Origin: an uncultured Bacteroidia bacterium
Lineage (GTDB): Bacteria; Bacteroidota; Bacteroidia; Bacteroidales; UBA932
DNA: 64,000 bases
Reading direction: 5' to 3'
Assembly (NCBI GenBank): GCA_902768665.1
Contig: CACXMA010000011.1
Location: forward strand, 35,545-99,544
Numbering within the stretch: position 1 is the first letter of the stretch; the number at the start of each line of letters is the position of its first letter. Below are positions 1 through 8,306 of the stretch, one piece after another. A program made the translations under genes and the position numbers. The notes beneath the pieces are model-generated. The model was given only the letters and a program-made list of their open reading frames with translations. It searched no databases and had not been told where the DNA came from.

Positions 1-159
1 GGCATCCACACGGTCACGCTGGAATCGGCCGTCGACCGCCTGACGCTGACCCATGAAGCCTTCTCCCGCGAGGGCCTCGCCGCCGGTGCCGTCATCGCTG
101 CCCGCATGACCCGGGACGTGTCCGGTGTCCACGAGTTCTCCGAACTCATCCTCGGCTGA
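1..159 (+). CDS. dapB: C-terminal end of a probable 4-hydroxy-tetrahydrodipicolinate reductase (partial)
   Basis: The frame is open from the first base of the window and stops at TGA 157-159, giving the last 52 residues of a protein whose start lies outside. The pattern G-I-H-T-V ... D-R-L-T-L-T-H-E-A-F-S-R ... GAVIAA near the end matches the C-terminus of DapB, which reduces the dihydrodipicolinate precursor with NAD(P)H in lysine and diaminopimelate synthesis. In that family the H-x-A-x-(S/N)-R segment and the following GA-x-x-AA helix are conserved. Only the tail is visible, so the nucleotide-binding domain cannot be checked. The next gene starts two bases after the stop. Confidence 0.6.
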   Translation, partial: GIHTVTLESAVDRLTLTHEAFSREGLAAGAVIAARMTRDVSGVHEFSELILG

Positions 160-161
160 CG

Positions 162-752
162 ATGAGGGCCCACCTGCTCGGAATCATCGCCTCCATGCCC
201 TCCGGGAAGGTGTTTTTCGCTGCGGATATCGCGGCGCAGATGGGCGAGACCGTCAATAACGTCAGCCACGTTCTTTCCGAAATTGCCCGGGAAGGAATGC
301 TCGTTCACCTCACCAGAGGCATTTACTGCAAGCCGCTGAAGACCGCCCAAGGCGTTGTGCTTCCGGTCGACCGCGACCGTGTCATTGCCGCGGTGCTGCG
401 TCATTACGCCGTAGAGGCGGTTCCCAAAGGGCTTTCCGCCGCCTGGGCCCTGGGCCTCCTGGCGGAACGTCCTGAGACGGAGCAGTATGTCGTCGACCAT
501 GGGGAACACCGCTTCGATTTCGGCGACTGGCGCCTTGAATTGCTTCGGGGCCGCATCCGGCCGTTTCTCTACCGGACGCAGCTGGCCGCGCTCCTCGTGA
601 CGGCGCTTCCCTCGCTCGATGCCGACCGTCTGTCGGCGGAACAGGCTGCGCTGCTGAAAAAGCAGATTATCGACTGCCCCGACCGCGAGGCTTTCCGGGA
701 CGATGTCGTCCGGATGCCGCTCTGGATCAAAAAGTATCTCCGCAGGCTCTAG
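162..752 (+). CDS. DUF6088-like protein (AbiEi antitoxin-like winged helix), orphan
   Basis: A 196-residue cytoplasmic protein with no signal peptide. The N-terminal 60 residues read as a winged helix: a G-K-V-F-F-A-A-D-I-A segment, a helix that includes V-S-H-V-L-S-E-I, then E-G-M-L-V-H-L-T-R-G-I-Y, a wing resembling DUF6088 and type IV AbiEi antitoxins (L-x-R-G-x-Y). The remainder matches the DUF6088 layout with an L-S-A-A-W-A-L-G-L segment. AbiEi antitoxins repress their own operon and counter a nucleotidyltransferase toxin, but no toxin gene lies next to it: upstream is the dapB tail and downstream is a convergent gene overlapping by four bases (749-752). An adapted transcriptional regulator is therefore also possible. 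Confidence 0.55.
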   Translation: MRAHLLGIIASMPSGKVFFAADIAAQMGETVNNVSHVLSEIAREGMLVHLTRGIYCKPLKTAQGVVLPVDRDRVIAAVLRHYAVEAVPKGLSAAWALGLLAERPETEQYVVDHGEHRFDFGDWRLELLRGRIRPFLYRTQLAALLVTALPSLDADRLSAEQAALLKKQIIDCPDREAFRDDVVRMPLWIKKYLRRL

Positions 753-3265
753 AACTGGAGCTGCATGCCGAAGGTGACAGCAAACAGGTGCGGCACCTTG
801 ACCTTTTCCCCGTCCACTTCGTGGTAGCGGTGCGTCGTCCGCCAGAAAAAGTCGACGCGGAATACCCTTAAGATATTCGCGATACCCACGCCCATCTCGA
901 TGTAGGGCCGGTTCAGATCGCTCATGCCCTCCGGGAAGAGGAGGGTCGCTTCGCGCATCTTGTCGTTGCCGACGATGCCGTTGTTGTGGTCGGAAATGGT
1001 GCCGTAGGCCATCTTGAAGGTGCCGATCTCCCGCCACTGGAGGCGCTTCAGAAGGGGAATCTTGCCGAGGAAGAAACCGCCGAAATTGTGCTCGTACATC
1101 AGCGTGAGCCAGGTGTCGGAGGCGAACTCATAGTAGTCCATGCAGTTGAAGGCGGATGCGTCGAGGAAGTAGGTGGAGTTGCCTTCGTGGAGCTTCAGCA
1201 TGGGGTAGGGCACGTTGCCGAAAATGTGACCGGCATTGAAATAGAGGCGGCCGAAGCCGACGGGAGGGGCCGGCAGGCGGTAACGGATGCCCATTTCCGT
1301 CCGCAGGAATGTATAGTCGTAGCGGCCGAAGGCTTTTACGGAACCGGTTATGTCAAAACTGATGACCGGGTACTTCGTATGGACATAGTATTTGTCGAAA
1401 ACGCCGCGGGTCGTCGTCTCGTCCCAGGAGAAACGGGCGCTGTAATGGAGCTGGTTCGCGCCGACGGAGGTCACTTCCGTGCCGTCCTGTTTGCGCAGCG
1501 GGACGGCGTCGTTGCTGAAGATGCGGGTGAATTCCAGGCCGAATTTGTTGACGAATCCCGGGTTGAATTCGTGCTCATAGAAGACGGAATAGGCGTTGAC
1601 GTAGCTGCGGCGGTTGTATCCGCTCTTGGAAAAGAGGGAAGTGAGGATGTTCGACTCGGAGAAGGAGTTGCTGCTGCGGCCGAGCTGGACGTAATCCCGC
1701 TTGAGGGTGGCGGTGAGTTTTCGGGTCGGCTGATTGTTGAACATCAGCTCGGCCTTGGCCATGCCCTTGAATCCCTTGTCCTTGGTGCCGTAGGCGAGAT
1801 AGCCTGTCAGGCGCAGCCAGCGGGAGAATTCGGAGGTCGTGCGGAGTCCGAACTGCGGCCGTAACCCTTCCCGGTCATTGAAACTGATGAGCTGCGAATA
1901 GGGGCCGATGCCGATTTTTCCGATGTTGTAGTATCCTTTGACAAAGGTCGTGACGATCGAGACGATGTTGTTGTAGATCGGCACGTGCTGGATCTGCTCG
2001 ACCATGTCGTAGATGCCCTGCTCCCGGCTCGAAAGCTCATAGGGGCGCGCCTCGGCCCAGTATTCGGCGTCCTTGCGGCCGGCGTCCTTCTTGATCATGA
2101 CATTCTCGCCCTCGGCGCGGAGCTCGGCATTCGTCGGGATGGAGAATTCCGGGTTGGAAAAGTGGATGGTGCGGTTCCCGAGGAAGGACATCATCTTGGA
2201 GGAGTCGCGCATCGTCACAGAGAAATCCACGTACAGGCGGTTCTCCTTGTAGAACCAGGCCGTGTCGCCGACGCGCTGGTTCTCGACGTCGATGACAAGG
2301 TCGCGGATCCAGTTGACATTCGAGCCCTTTTTGAGCTTGGCGTGCATCGTCCTGAGGCCGAAATCTTCGGCGTCTATGAACATTTCGCCGTCGAAGGTAG
2401 GGGAGGAGACATTGTTCTTGGGGTGGTAGCGGACCATGTAGGTCTTTCGCCCTTCGATCTCCAGCGAGTCGATGAGATAATAGTTATAATAGGTGCGGCC
2501 GGAAGGCATCAGCGGCGAGGGGATCTCGACATTGAAGGCGTTGATGAAATTGTCGTAGAAGTTGGCCCTGAGGTGGAGGCTGCCGGTGAACTGCGAGACG
2601 GCGTTCTCCTCGTTCAGGCCGGAGATGCGCGTCGCTTCGACGACTTCCTTGTCGAGGGCGGGGGAGTTAGTATGGTACCGCCGCGCCACGGTCTCCGAGA
2701 TCATGACGGGAAGGTAAGGCTGGCCGGAAACGACGGAGGTGTCCATGTAGTCGAAGACGAATCCGAAGTGCCTGCGGAAAGCGCGGCTGCGGATCTGCTC
2801 CTCGGCGTTGGAAAGGTCCAGCTCCATCTTGGTGTAGAGGTCGCACTTGTAGGCTTCCCGTTTCTCGGGGTTGTGCCGGTCGCGATTTTCGTTGATGCCG
2901 CTGAGCAGCCGGCGGATGCGCCGGTCGTCGGGGCGGATGACCACCTCGTCGAGGCGGTTGGCCACGGGATGCAGCACGAAATCGACCTCTGAGAAGGCCC
3001 CGGGCACGATCACGAAGGACTGGCCGTCGTAACCGAGCAGCTGGGCCGTGAGGATGCTGGCCTTGGGGTCGCGGGTCTCCAGCGTGTAATAACCGTCCAG
3101 GTCCGCCGATACGCCGACCGTCGTCCCGTCGAAAAAGACCGAGGCGAAGGGGATGCCCTCACCGGTGTCGCCGTCAACGACGCGGCCCTTGACCTTGGTG
3201 GTCTGGGCTGCGGCAGAAAGGGCCGTCAGCAGGATGACGGCTATGTAGGTCAGCACACGTTTCAC
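749..3265 (-). CDS. DUF5686 / carboxypeptidase-regulatory-like outer membrane protein
   Basis: An 838-residue protein with a signal peptide (residues 1-20, ending A-A-A-Q). A carboxypeptidase-regulatory-like (CarboxypepD_reg) domain follows at about 22-105, with the usual G-R-V-V-D-G-D-T-G-E-G-I-P-F-A-S-V start, and then a DUF5686 body with aromatic-rich strands that ends in phenylalanine, as expected for a beta-barrel. Members are predicted outer-membrane proteins of Bacteroidota with no settled function. The gene runs leftward, converges with the DUF6088 gene and is divergent from the thioredoxin gene. A -7 box lies almost on the start codon. Family assignment is firm; the role is unknown. 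Confidence 0.8.
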   Translation of the reverse strand: MKRVLTYIAVILLTALSAAAQTTKVKGRVVDGDTGEGIPFASVFFDGTTVGVSADLDGYYTLETRDPKASILTAQLLGYDGQSFVIVPGAFSEVDFVLHPVANRLDEVVIRPDDRRIRRLLSGINENRDRHNPEKREAYKCDLYTKMELDLSNAEEQIRSRAFRRHFGFVFDYMDTSVVSGQPYLPVMISETVARRYHTNSPALDKEVVEATRISGLNEENAVSQFTGSLHLRANFYDNFINAFNVEIPSPLMPSGRTYYNYYLIDSLEIEGRKTYMVRYHPKNNVSSPTFDGEMFIDAEDFGLRTMHAKLKKGSNVNWIRDLVIDVENQRVGDTAWFYKENRLYVDFSVTMRDSSKMMSFLGNRTIHFSNPEFSIPTNAELRAEGENVMIKKDAGRKDAEYWAEARPYELSSREQGIYDMVEQIQHVPIYNNIVSIVTTFVKGYYNIGKIGIGPYSQLISFNDREGLRPQFGLRTTSEFSRWLRLTGYLAYGTKDKGFKGMAKAELMFNNQPTRKLTATLKRDYVQLGRSSNSFSESNILTSLFSKSGYNRRSYVNAYSVFYEHEFNPGFVNKFGLEFTRIFSNDAVPLRKQDGTEVTSVGANQLHYSARFSWDETTTRGVFDKYYVHTKYPVISFDITGSVKAFGRYDYTFLRTEMGIRYRLPAPPVGFGRLYFNAGHIFGNVPYPMLKLHEGNSTYFLDASAFNCMDYYEFASDTWLTLMYEHNFGGFFLGKIPLLKRLQWREIGTFKMAYGTISDHNNGIVGNDKMREATLLFPEGMSDLNRPYIEMGVGIANILRVFRVDFFWRTTHRYHEVDGEKVKVPHLFAVTFGMQLQF

Positions 3266-3266
3266 T

Positions 3267-3298
3267 TTTGCAAAGTTAGGGAAAAAAACTTATTTTTG
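3267..3298 (+). promoter_or_regulatory. Promoter of the TlpA-like gene
   Basis: TTTG at 3267-3270 and TATTTTTG at 3291-3298 are separated by 20 bp, the expected -33/-7 arrangement for the primary sigma factor of Bacteroidota. Transcription would start a few bases downstream and leave a leader of roughly 10-15 bases. It overlaps the divergent -7 box of the DUF5686 gene. Confidence 0.6.
3271..3278 (-). promoter_or_regulatory. Possible -7 box for the DUF5686 gene, near-leaderless
   Basis: On the minus strand these bases read TAACTTTG, a match to the Bacteroidota -7 box TAnnTTTG. It ends only six bases upstream of the ATG at 3265, so a transcript from it would have almost no leader. A clear -33 element at 20 bp spacing is not visible, so this is tentative. 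Confidence 0.35.
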
Positions 3299-3317
3299 TC
3301 GCTGATACATAAAGTAA

Positions 3318-3911
3318 ATGACAATGAAAAGATATCTGCTTCTGCTGGCTTTCGCCCTCGTTCCGTTCTTCGCTTTCGGCCAGAATGCCGAAGATGACCC
3401 TGACGTTCTCTATGCAAAGACGCTGCTGCCGGCCGGCCGCCAGGCTCCGGACTTTCTCCTGAAGGACCTAAACGGCAAGCAGTGGAGCCTGACCGATTTC
3501 CGCGGCGACTATGTGATTCTGGCCTTCTGGGCCTCCTGGTGTCCGGATTGCCGCGCCGAGATCCCCGAGCTTCGGCGGATGGCCGAGAAGTATGAGGAGA
3601 AAAATGTCCGCTTCCTCTGCGTTTCCTTTGACCGTTCGCTGGAGAAACTGAAAGAATTCGCCGCTGAGGAGCCACTTGTCGGTGTCCAGCTGTTCGACCC
3701 GGCCGGGAAGAAAGATTCGAAGATCTCCGCTTCCTACGGCGTGCAGTGGATTCCGTCCCTCTTTTTGGTAGCGCCGGACGGCCGCATCCTCAAGGGCACG
3801 GTCGTCGCTTCCCGGATTGAGGAAGCCCTCGACAAGGTCCTGGATTTCGAGTCCAAGGCCCAGCTGAAGAAGCGCCCGAAAGTCGAGCGCGCTGGCCAGG
3901 TGCTGCGCTAG
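3318..3911 (+). CDS. TlpA/ResA-type thioredoxin-fold protein, secreted
   Basis: A 197-residue protein with a signal peptide (M-K-R-Y-L-L-L-L-A-F-A-L ... A-F-G-Q) and an AhpC/TSA-thioredoxin fold. The active site is W-C-P-D-C with the redox cysteines at about residues 75 and 78, followed by the proline-containing G-V-Q-W-I-P-S-L-F segment. This family reduces disulfides in exported proteins or serves in periplasmic redox repair. The C-P-D-C dipeptide differs from the common C-P-P-C or C-G-P-C, which would tune its redox potential. ATG codons at 3318 and 3324 are both possible starts. The winged-helix gene follows after seven bases, so the two may be co-transcribed. Confidence 0.85.
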   Translation: MTMKRYLLLLAFALVPFFAFGQNAEDDPDVLYAKTLLPAGRQAPDFLLKDLNGKQWSLTDFRGDYVILAFWASWCPDCRAEIPELRRMAEKYEEKNVRFLCVSFDRSLEKLKEFAAEEPLVGVQLFDPAGKKDSKISASYGVQWIPSLFLVAPDGRILKGTVVASRIEEALDKVLDFESKAQLKKRPKVERAGQVLR

Positions 3912-3918
3912 TTCCTGC

Positions 3919-4962
3919 ATGAATCCCATTTCCCAACGCCTGCTGAACCAGCAACTGATTTGCCCGCAACTGACTACTCCGCACGAGGTGGTGAGCTGGA
4001 TGGGCGCAGTGCAGGCGCAGGAGTACCGGATGATGCGTTGGGCTGTGGGGATGCGCACCAAACGGCCCTCCGCCAAGGCTTTCGAGAAGGCCTACAATGA
4101 AGGTCAAATCGTCCGGGCACACCTTTTCCGCACCACCTGGCAACTGGTGGCCGGAGAAGACCTGGGGTGGATGCTGGAACTCTGCCGGGACAATGCCCTG
4201 AGGGGAATGGCCGGATGGATGCACGCTAGCGGTGTTGAGATCCCCTTGGCCGAACAGGAATCTATCCAGTTGATATTCAACGATTACCTTTCCAAAAACC
4301 GAATTGCCCTAAAGGCCGATTTCGCCTGCGCCCTCAAGGACAGAGGCATCGCGATGGATGACCACCGGCTCTCTTACCACATCCGCCTGGCCGAGTACAG
4401 CGGGCTTCTGTGTAGCGGAGACCTTTTCCCGATGAAGCACAGCTACGCACTTGCGGCCGACAAACTGCCCAAAACGCCCCGCATTACAAAAGAAGAAGCG
4501 CTGGCCAGGCTCGCAAGGACCTACTTCCGCAGCCACGGCCCCGCTGCCCTGGAGGACTTTGTCTGGTGGAGCGGCCTCAATATCGGTGACTGCAGGAAGG
4601 GAATCAGCGCCATTCAGTGCGAACTCGTCGAGGAGCGTTGGAAAGGGCTCTCTTTCCTCCGCCACCAGGACAGTCGCATCCGCGGACTGCGCAGCGGAAC
4701 GGTAACGCTGCTTCCTTCATATGATGAATACCTGATCGGATACAAAAGCCGGCATCTTGCCGTCCATCCCGACCATATGCACCGCGCACACAGCGGCAAC
4801 GGCATCTTCTGGCCGGTGATTCTCCAGGATGGAGAGGCGGTGGGTAACTGGTCCGCAGCCGCCGGCAAAGTCCGGACCGAAGTCTTCTATCCCGACGCGG
4901 GCCTCAAGCAGGAGGCGCTGGAGGAAGAAATTGACAGGTATCGGAAGTTCCTCAAGAAATAG
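3919..4962 (+). CDS. Winged-helix DNA-binding protein of the HTH_42 / AlkZ-like family
   Basis: A 347-residue soluble protein matching the HTH_42 superfamily (three winged-helix repeats plus a C-terminal barrel-like domain). The family includes AlkZ and YcaQ (AlkX), DNA glycosylases that unhook interstrand crosslinks and alkylated bases. Near residue 35 the sequence V-Q-A-Q-E contains the Q-x-Q motif that in AlkZ carries the catalytic glutamines. Further family features are R-A-H-L-F-R-T-T-W-Q-L near residue 55 and a late L-L-P-S-Y-D-E-Y segment. Many genomes carry homologues of unknown activity, so DNA repair is an inference from the motif. It lies seven bases after the thioredoxin gene. Confidence 0.7.
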   Translation: MNPISQRLLNQQLICPQLTTPHEVVSWMGAVQAQEYRMMRWAVGMRTKRPSAKAFEKAYNEGQIVRAHLFRTTWQLVAGEDLGWMLELCRDNALRGMAGWMHASGVEIPLAEQESIQLIFNDYLSKNRIALKADFACALKDRGIAMDDHRLSYHIRLAEYSGLLCSGDLFPMKHSYALAADKLPKTPRITKEEALARLARTYFRSHGPAALEDFVWWSGLNIGDCRKGISAIQCELVEERWKGLSFLRHQDSRIRGLRSGTVTLLPSYDEYLIGYKSRHLAVHPDHMHRAHSGNGIFWPVILQDGEAVGNWSAAAGKVRTEVFYPDAGLKQEALEEEIDRYRKFLKK

Positions 4963-5007
4963 CGGGGGAGATTAGGGACGGTCGCTGCCTGATTCTGTTT
5001 TTTTATG

Positions 5008-5015
5008 TAAATTTG
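5008..5015 (+). promoter_or_regulatory. -7 box upstream of the ThrE-like gene
   Basis: TAAATTTG matches TAnnTTTG. It overlaps a possible TTG start codon at 5013, which argues that the first translated codon is the ATG at 5040 instead. The -33 element is weak. Confidence 0.5.
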
Positions 5016-5039
5016 CCCAATAAACCACAGAATTCCGCT

Positions 5040-6275
5040 ATGGCAATGGAGACAGATCATGAAAGGGCCCTGCGGCTCGCGGTGGAGGCCGGACATATCC
5101 TGCTGGAAAACGGCGCGGAGATTTCCCGCGTGGAAGAGACCATGCAGCGCATTTCCGCACATTACGGCGTCGAGGACCAGAGCTTCTTCGTCCTGAGCAA
5201 CGGCATCATCGCAACGGGACGTCACTATGCCAGCGCCAAGTTTATTCCGATTCAGGGCACACAACTGTCGAAAGTCGTCGAGATCAATCAGTTGAGCCGC
5301 GATGTTTCGAGCGCCCGCTCCTTCCCGCTGGACGAGCTCGAGCGTCGCCTTGGGATCATCCGCTCCGCACCCGGAAAGCCCTGGTGGGAACTTGTTCTTG
5401 CGGTAGCGCTTGGCGTTTCCGCCTTCTCCATTCTCTTCGGCGGCAGCCTGTTCGATGCGCTCGCAACCTTCTGCTGCGGCTTGCTCCTCGGCGGCTTCAT
5501 GGCCTTCATCGGAGGGAGACTCAGCCACATTTTCAAGAACCTGCTCGGGGGCTTTCTCGGCGGGCTGCTGTGCATCCTGGCCGTTTCCGTGGGGCTCGGC
5601 GACCATCTGCCCAATATGATTATCGGTACGATTATCGCCCTGGTGCCCGGCGTTCCGTTCACCAACGGCATCCGGGACCTCGCCAATGAGGATTACCTCG
5701 CCGGCGCGACCCGGCTTTTGGACGCCTTCCTCGGCTTCCTGTGCATCGCGCTCGGTGTGGTGCTGGCACTGCTGCTGCAAGGATGGGTTACCGGGGCCTT
5801 TCCGGAACTGGGCACGGCAACGGTGGATCCCGTTGCGGCCGCATGGCCCTATCAGCTGCTGGCGGCATTTGTCGGCACGGTGGCCTTTTCGATTCTCTTC
5901 GGTTCTCCCGTGAGGTATTATATTGACTGCGGGATTACCGGCATGCTGGGCTGGGCGATGTATCTGCTGATGATCCGTTATGGGGGATTCTCCGTGGCCG
6001 GCGCGGCCTTTATCGCGGCGCTGCTCGTGGGACTGACCGGCAGTGTGCAGGCAATGACGCGCCGATGCCCCGTGACGCTTTTCCTGATTAGCGGCATCAT
6101 CCCGCTGGTCCCCGGAGGCGGCATTTTCTGGACGGCCTACTATCTTGTTGCGGAACAGCTTTCAATGGCGGCCACGACCGGATTCGTGGCGCTCAAAGTG
6201 ACCATCGCCATCGCCGGCGGCATCATTGTGGCAGCGGCCGTCAGCAAGCGATTCCTTCGTGCCATAAGAAAATAA
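5040..6275 (+). CDS. Threonine/serine exporter family protein (ThrE-like)
   Basis: A 411-residue integral membrane protein. The N-terminal 115 residues form the soluble ThrE domain: A-L-R-L-A-V-E-A-G-H-I-L-L-E-N-G-A-E-I-S-R with the conserved N-G-A-E and R-V-E-E-T, then D-E-L-E-R-R-L. About ten hydrophobic segments follow, including P-G-V-P-F-T-N-G-I-R-D and a second, ThrE_2-like half with L-V-P-G-G-G-I-F-W-T. In Corynebacterium the family exports threonine and serine; in Bacteroidota the substrate is untested. I chose the ATG at 5040 because the upstream TTG lies inside the -7 box. The gene is followed by a hairpin terminator. Confidence 0.85.
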   Translation: MAMETDHERALRLAVEAGHILLENGAEISRVEETMQRISAHYGVEDQSFFVLSNGIIATGRHYASAKFIPIQGTQLSKVVEINQLSRDVSSARSFPLDELERRLGIIRSAPGKPWWELVLAVALGVSAFSILFGGSLFDALATFCCGLLLGGFMAFIGGRLSHIFKNLLGGFLGGLLCILAVSVGLGDHLPNMIIGTIIALVPGVPFTNGIRDLANEDYLAGATRLLDAFLGFLCIALGVVLALLLQGWVTGAFPELGTATVDPVAAAWPYQLLAAFVGTVAFSILFGSPVRYYIDCGITGMLGWAMYLLMIRYGGFSVAGAAFIAALLVGLTGSVQAMTRRCPVTLFLISGIIPLVPGGGIFWTAYYLVAEQLSMAATTGFVALKVTIAIAGGIIVAAAVSKRFLRAIRK

Positions 6276-6278
6276 AAA

Positions 6279-6307
6279 AGAGCCTCCGACATGTGTCAGA
6301 GGCTCTT
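6279..6307. terminator. Intrinsic terminator after the ThrE-like gene
   Basis: AGAGCCTC-CGAC and GTC-A-GAGGCTCT form a stem with a short loop and one mismatch. It is flanked by A-rich sequence on the left and TTTCT on the right, so it may act in both directions: for the ThrE-like gene and for the leftward tRNA-Cys transcript. Confidence 0.7.
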
Positions 6308-6311
6308 TCTG

Positions 6312-6382
6312 AGGTGCCAAGCGGAATCGAACCGCTGTACCAGGTTTTGCAGACCTGTGCCTAACCGCTCGGCCATAGCACC
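6312..6382 (-). tRNA. tRNA-Cys(GCA)
   Basis: Read on the minus strand, the 7-bp acceptor stem pairs GGTGCTA with TGGCACC (one G-T pair) and the discriminator base is T, as in tRNA-Cys. The anticodon stem CAGGT/ACCTG encloses the loop CTGCAAA, giving anticodon GCA. The D arm carries GGTTAGGC and the T loop is GTTCGATTC-like. CCA is not encoded. The length is 71 nt. Confidence 0.95.
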
Positions 6383-6436
6383 ATTGGGACTGCAAATATA
6401 AAGATAATTTCGGAAATAGCGAAATTTTTTAGTGGC

Positions 6437-7285
6437 TTATCCCACGACAAAGTTATCCAGCGGCATTTCTCCTTCGAGGACCTGGATCAGCAGCATCTGC
6501 TCGTTCAGGAAGATAAAGACCGTCTCGTAGAGGGAGTCTTCGTCGGCCTTCATGTAATACCTGCCGCCTTCCTCTGTCTGGCCGTACTGGGTATAGCTGC
6601 GGTCGAGGATATCGTTCAGCCGCTCGAGGAAGACCGGGACGTCTTCGTTCATGGAATCCATCTCCATGGAGAAGAGGATGAGGTTGTCGCCGAAGATAAC
6701 GTCCGAAAGGTCAAAGACTTCCCGGCTGTACTGCGCGATCGTCTCCCGGTCGCTTATGAGCTGGACGTAGAAGCCTTCGGAATCGGCGAAATCGTACAGC
6801 AGACCGGAAAGGGTCGGCTGCTCGCTTACGAACATGTCGATGTCGTAATCCCCATGCAAGACCCAGATATGGACGCCCGGATCGCTCTGGCTCGCGTCGT
6901 AGATGACATATTCATAGACGAGATTGCCCTCGCAGCGGATGAATGTATAGACGGTCTCCGACTCGTAAAACAGGTCGTATTGCGACTGGACCATCGCGGC
7001 AAAGTCCGTGATGAACTGCTCGACCACCTCCTCGGTTTCATTGCCGTTCGGGACGAAATGGACGATTTTATGCGTCCGGGGAAGGGTTGCATCGTCCAAA
7101 AACTCCGGGACATCGTCATGGAAGAGGAAGTACTCGGCTACGCCGTCCCCCTCTGCGATCTCGCAGGTGAAATAATCCGTTGCGCCGTAGTTGACCAGCA
7201 GTTCGGTGACCGATTCGGGCTCCTGTGCCCGGAGGCCGGTGCCAAAGGCGGCAGCCGCCACCAGAAGAGTGAGTAAACGTTTCAT
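6437..7285 (-). CDS. Secreted protein of unknown function
   Basis: A 282-residue protein with a clear signal peptide (M-K-R-L-L-T-L-L-V-A-A-A-A-F-G-T-G-L-R-A, cleavage near residue 20). The mature part is acidic and rich in aromatic residues, with D-D and E-E pairs spread throughout, no transmembrane segment and no cysteine pair that suggests a known fold. I do not recognise a family. It has its own probable -7 box and no close co-directional neighbour, so context gives little help. The composition suggests a soluble periplasmic protein. Confidence 0.7.
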   Translation of the reverse strand: MKRLLTLLVAAAAFGTGLRAQEPESVTELLVNYGATDYFTCEIAEGDGVAEYFLFHDDVPEFLDDATLPRTHKIVHFVPNGNETEEVVEQFITDFAAMVQSQYDLFYESETVYTFIRCEGNLVYEYVIYDASQSDPGVHIWVLHGDYDIDMFVSEQPTLSGLLYDFADSEGFYVQLISDRETIAQYSREVFDLSDVIFGDNLILFSMEMDSMNEDVPVFLERLNDILDRSYTQYGQTEEGGRYYMKADEDSLYETVFIFLNEQMLLIQVLEGEMPLDNFVVG

Positions 7286-7307
7286 TATGATCGCGTTTTT
7301 GTCCTAA

Positions 7308-7315
7308 CAAAGGTA
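7308..7315 (-). promoter_or_regulatory. -7 box for the secreted protein at 6437-7285
   Basis: The minus strand reads TACCTTTG, matching TAnnTTTG, 22 bases from the ATG. No convincing -33 element was seen. Confidence 0.45.
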
Positions 7316-7338
7316 GTAAGAATTCCTTAAAAACATGC

Positions 7339-7346
7339 TATCTTTG
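7339..7346 (+). promoter_or_regulatory. -7 box for the WYL regulator operon
   Basis: TATCTTTG matches TAnnTTTG. It overlaps an upstream ATG at 7335, which is therefore unlikely to be translated; the ATG at 7368 lies about 15 bases past the expected transcription start. Confidence 0.55.
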
Positions 7347-7367
7347 TATCGGAAGAAAAAACCGTCT

Positions 7368-8285
7368 ATGGACCAGCCGAAGATTCAACGCATGTTGCGC
7401 CTGATGGCGCTGCTGAGCAGCCAGGTCGAGTATACCGTCGACGAGCTGGCTGAACGGCTGGAAATGTCCCAGCGGACCATTTACCGCTACATCGACTCCT
7501 TCCGCGAGGCGGGTTTTTCGGTCGAGAAGGTCCGGGATTATGTCTACCGGCTGACAACGGTCCGCGAGGGGGTCGCCGATCTTTCCGACATCGTCTATTT
7601 CTCCCCGGAGGAAGCTTATATCGTCAACCGGCTCATCGACGGTCTGGACGCCGACAATGCCCTTCGCAGCGGCCTGCGACAGAAACTCGCCGCCATCTAT
7701 GACCGCACTTCCATCGCCGAAGTGGGCGGACGGACGAGCAACGCCCGGAAGGTCCAGCTCCTTGTCGACGCCATTCGCGAGAAGAAGGTCGTCCACCTGC
7801 ACGGATACGCCTCATCCCGCGCCGGCAAGACCAAGGACTACCGGGTCGAGCCCTTTTCCTTCGCCGCGAATTATGCCAGTTTCTGGGCCTTTGACCTGGC
7901 CGACGGCGTCAACAAGCGCTTCAAAATTGCGCGCCTCGAGGAGGTCGAAGTAACGGTCCACCCCTGGACCATGGCCTACGCCCACCACGAGACGCCGATG
8001 GACGCCTTCCGCATCCACGGAGACACGGCTTACCGGGTCGTTCTCCGCATGAACAACATCGCGAAAAACCTCATGGTGGAAGAATATCCGCTGACGGAAG
8101 CCGATATCCGCGAGGATGCGGAGCGGCCCGGCGAGCAGGGCTGGATCTACGACGGCACCGTCCGCGGCATGGAGGGCATCGGGCGCTTTGTCCTTGGCCT
8201 GGAGGCAAATATCGACGTGCTGGAAGGCGCGGAGCTCAAGGCCTACCTCCGCCAGCATGCGGAGAATCTGTTGGAGAAAGTATAA
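7368..8285 (+). CDS. WYL-domain transcriptional regulator (HTH_11 type)
   Basis: A 305-residue regulator. Residues 1-65 hold an HTH_11 helix-turn-helix (V-D-E-L-A-E-R-L-E-M-S-Q-R-T-I-Y-R-Y-I) and the rest is a WYL module with Y-R-V-E-P-F-S-F and F-K-I-A-R-L-E segments. WYL proteins sense ligands, often nucleic acids or nucleotides, and regulate DNA repair, defence or metabolism. The start at 7368 was chosen because the longer form begins inside the -7 box. A phosphatase and a kinase-fold gene follow without a gap, so the three form an operon that the regulator may control. Confidence 0.8.
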   Translation: MDQPKIQRMLRLMALLSSQVEYTVDELAERLEMSQRTIYRYIDSFREAGFSVEKVRDYVYRLTTVREGVADLSDIVYFSPEEAYIVNRLIDGLDADNALRSGLRQKLAAIYDRTSIAEVGGRTSNARKVQLLVDAIREKKVVHLHGYASSRAGKTKDYRVEPFSFAANYASFWAFDLADGVNKRFKIARLEEVEVTVHPWTMAYAHHETPMDAFRIHGDTAYRVVLRMNNIAKNLMVEEYPLTEADIREDAERPGEQGWIYDGTVRGMEGIGRFVLGLEANIDVLEGAELKAYLRQHAENLLEKV

Positions 8286-8306
8286 TTGTGCCGATTCATT
8301 AAAGAT

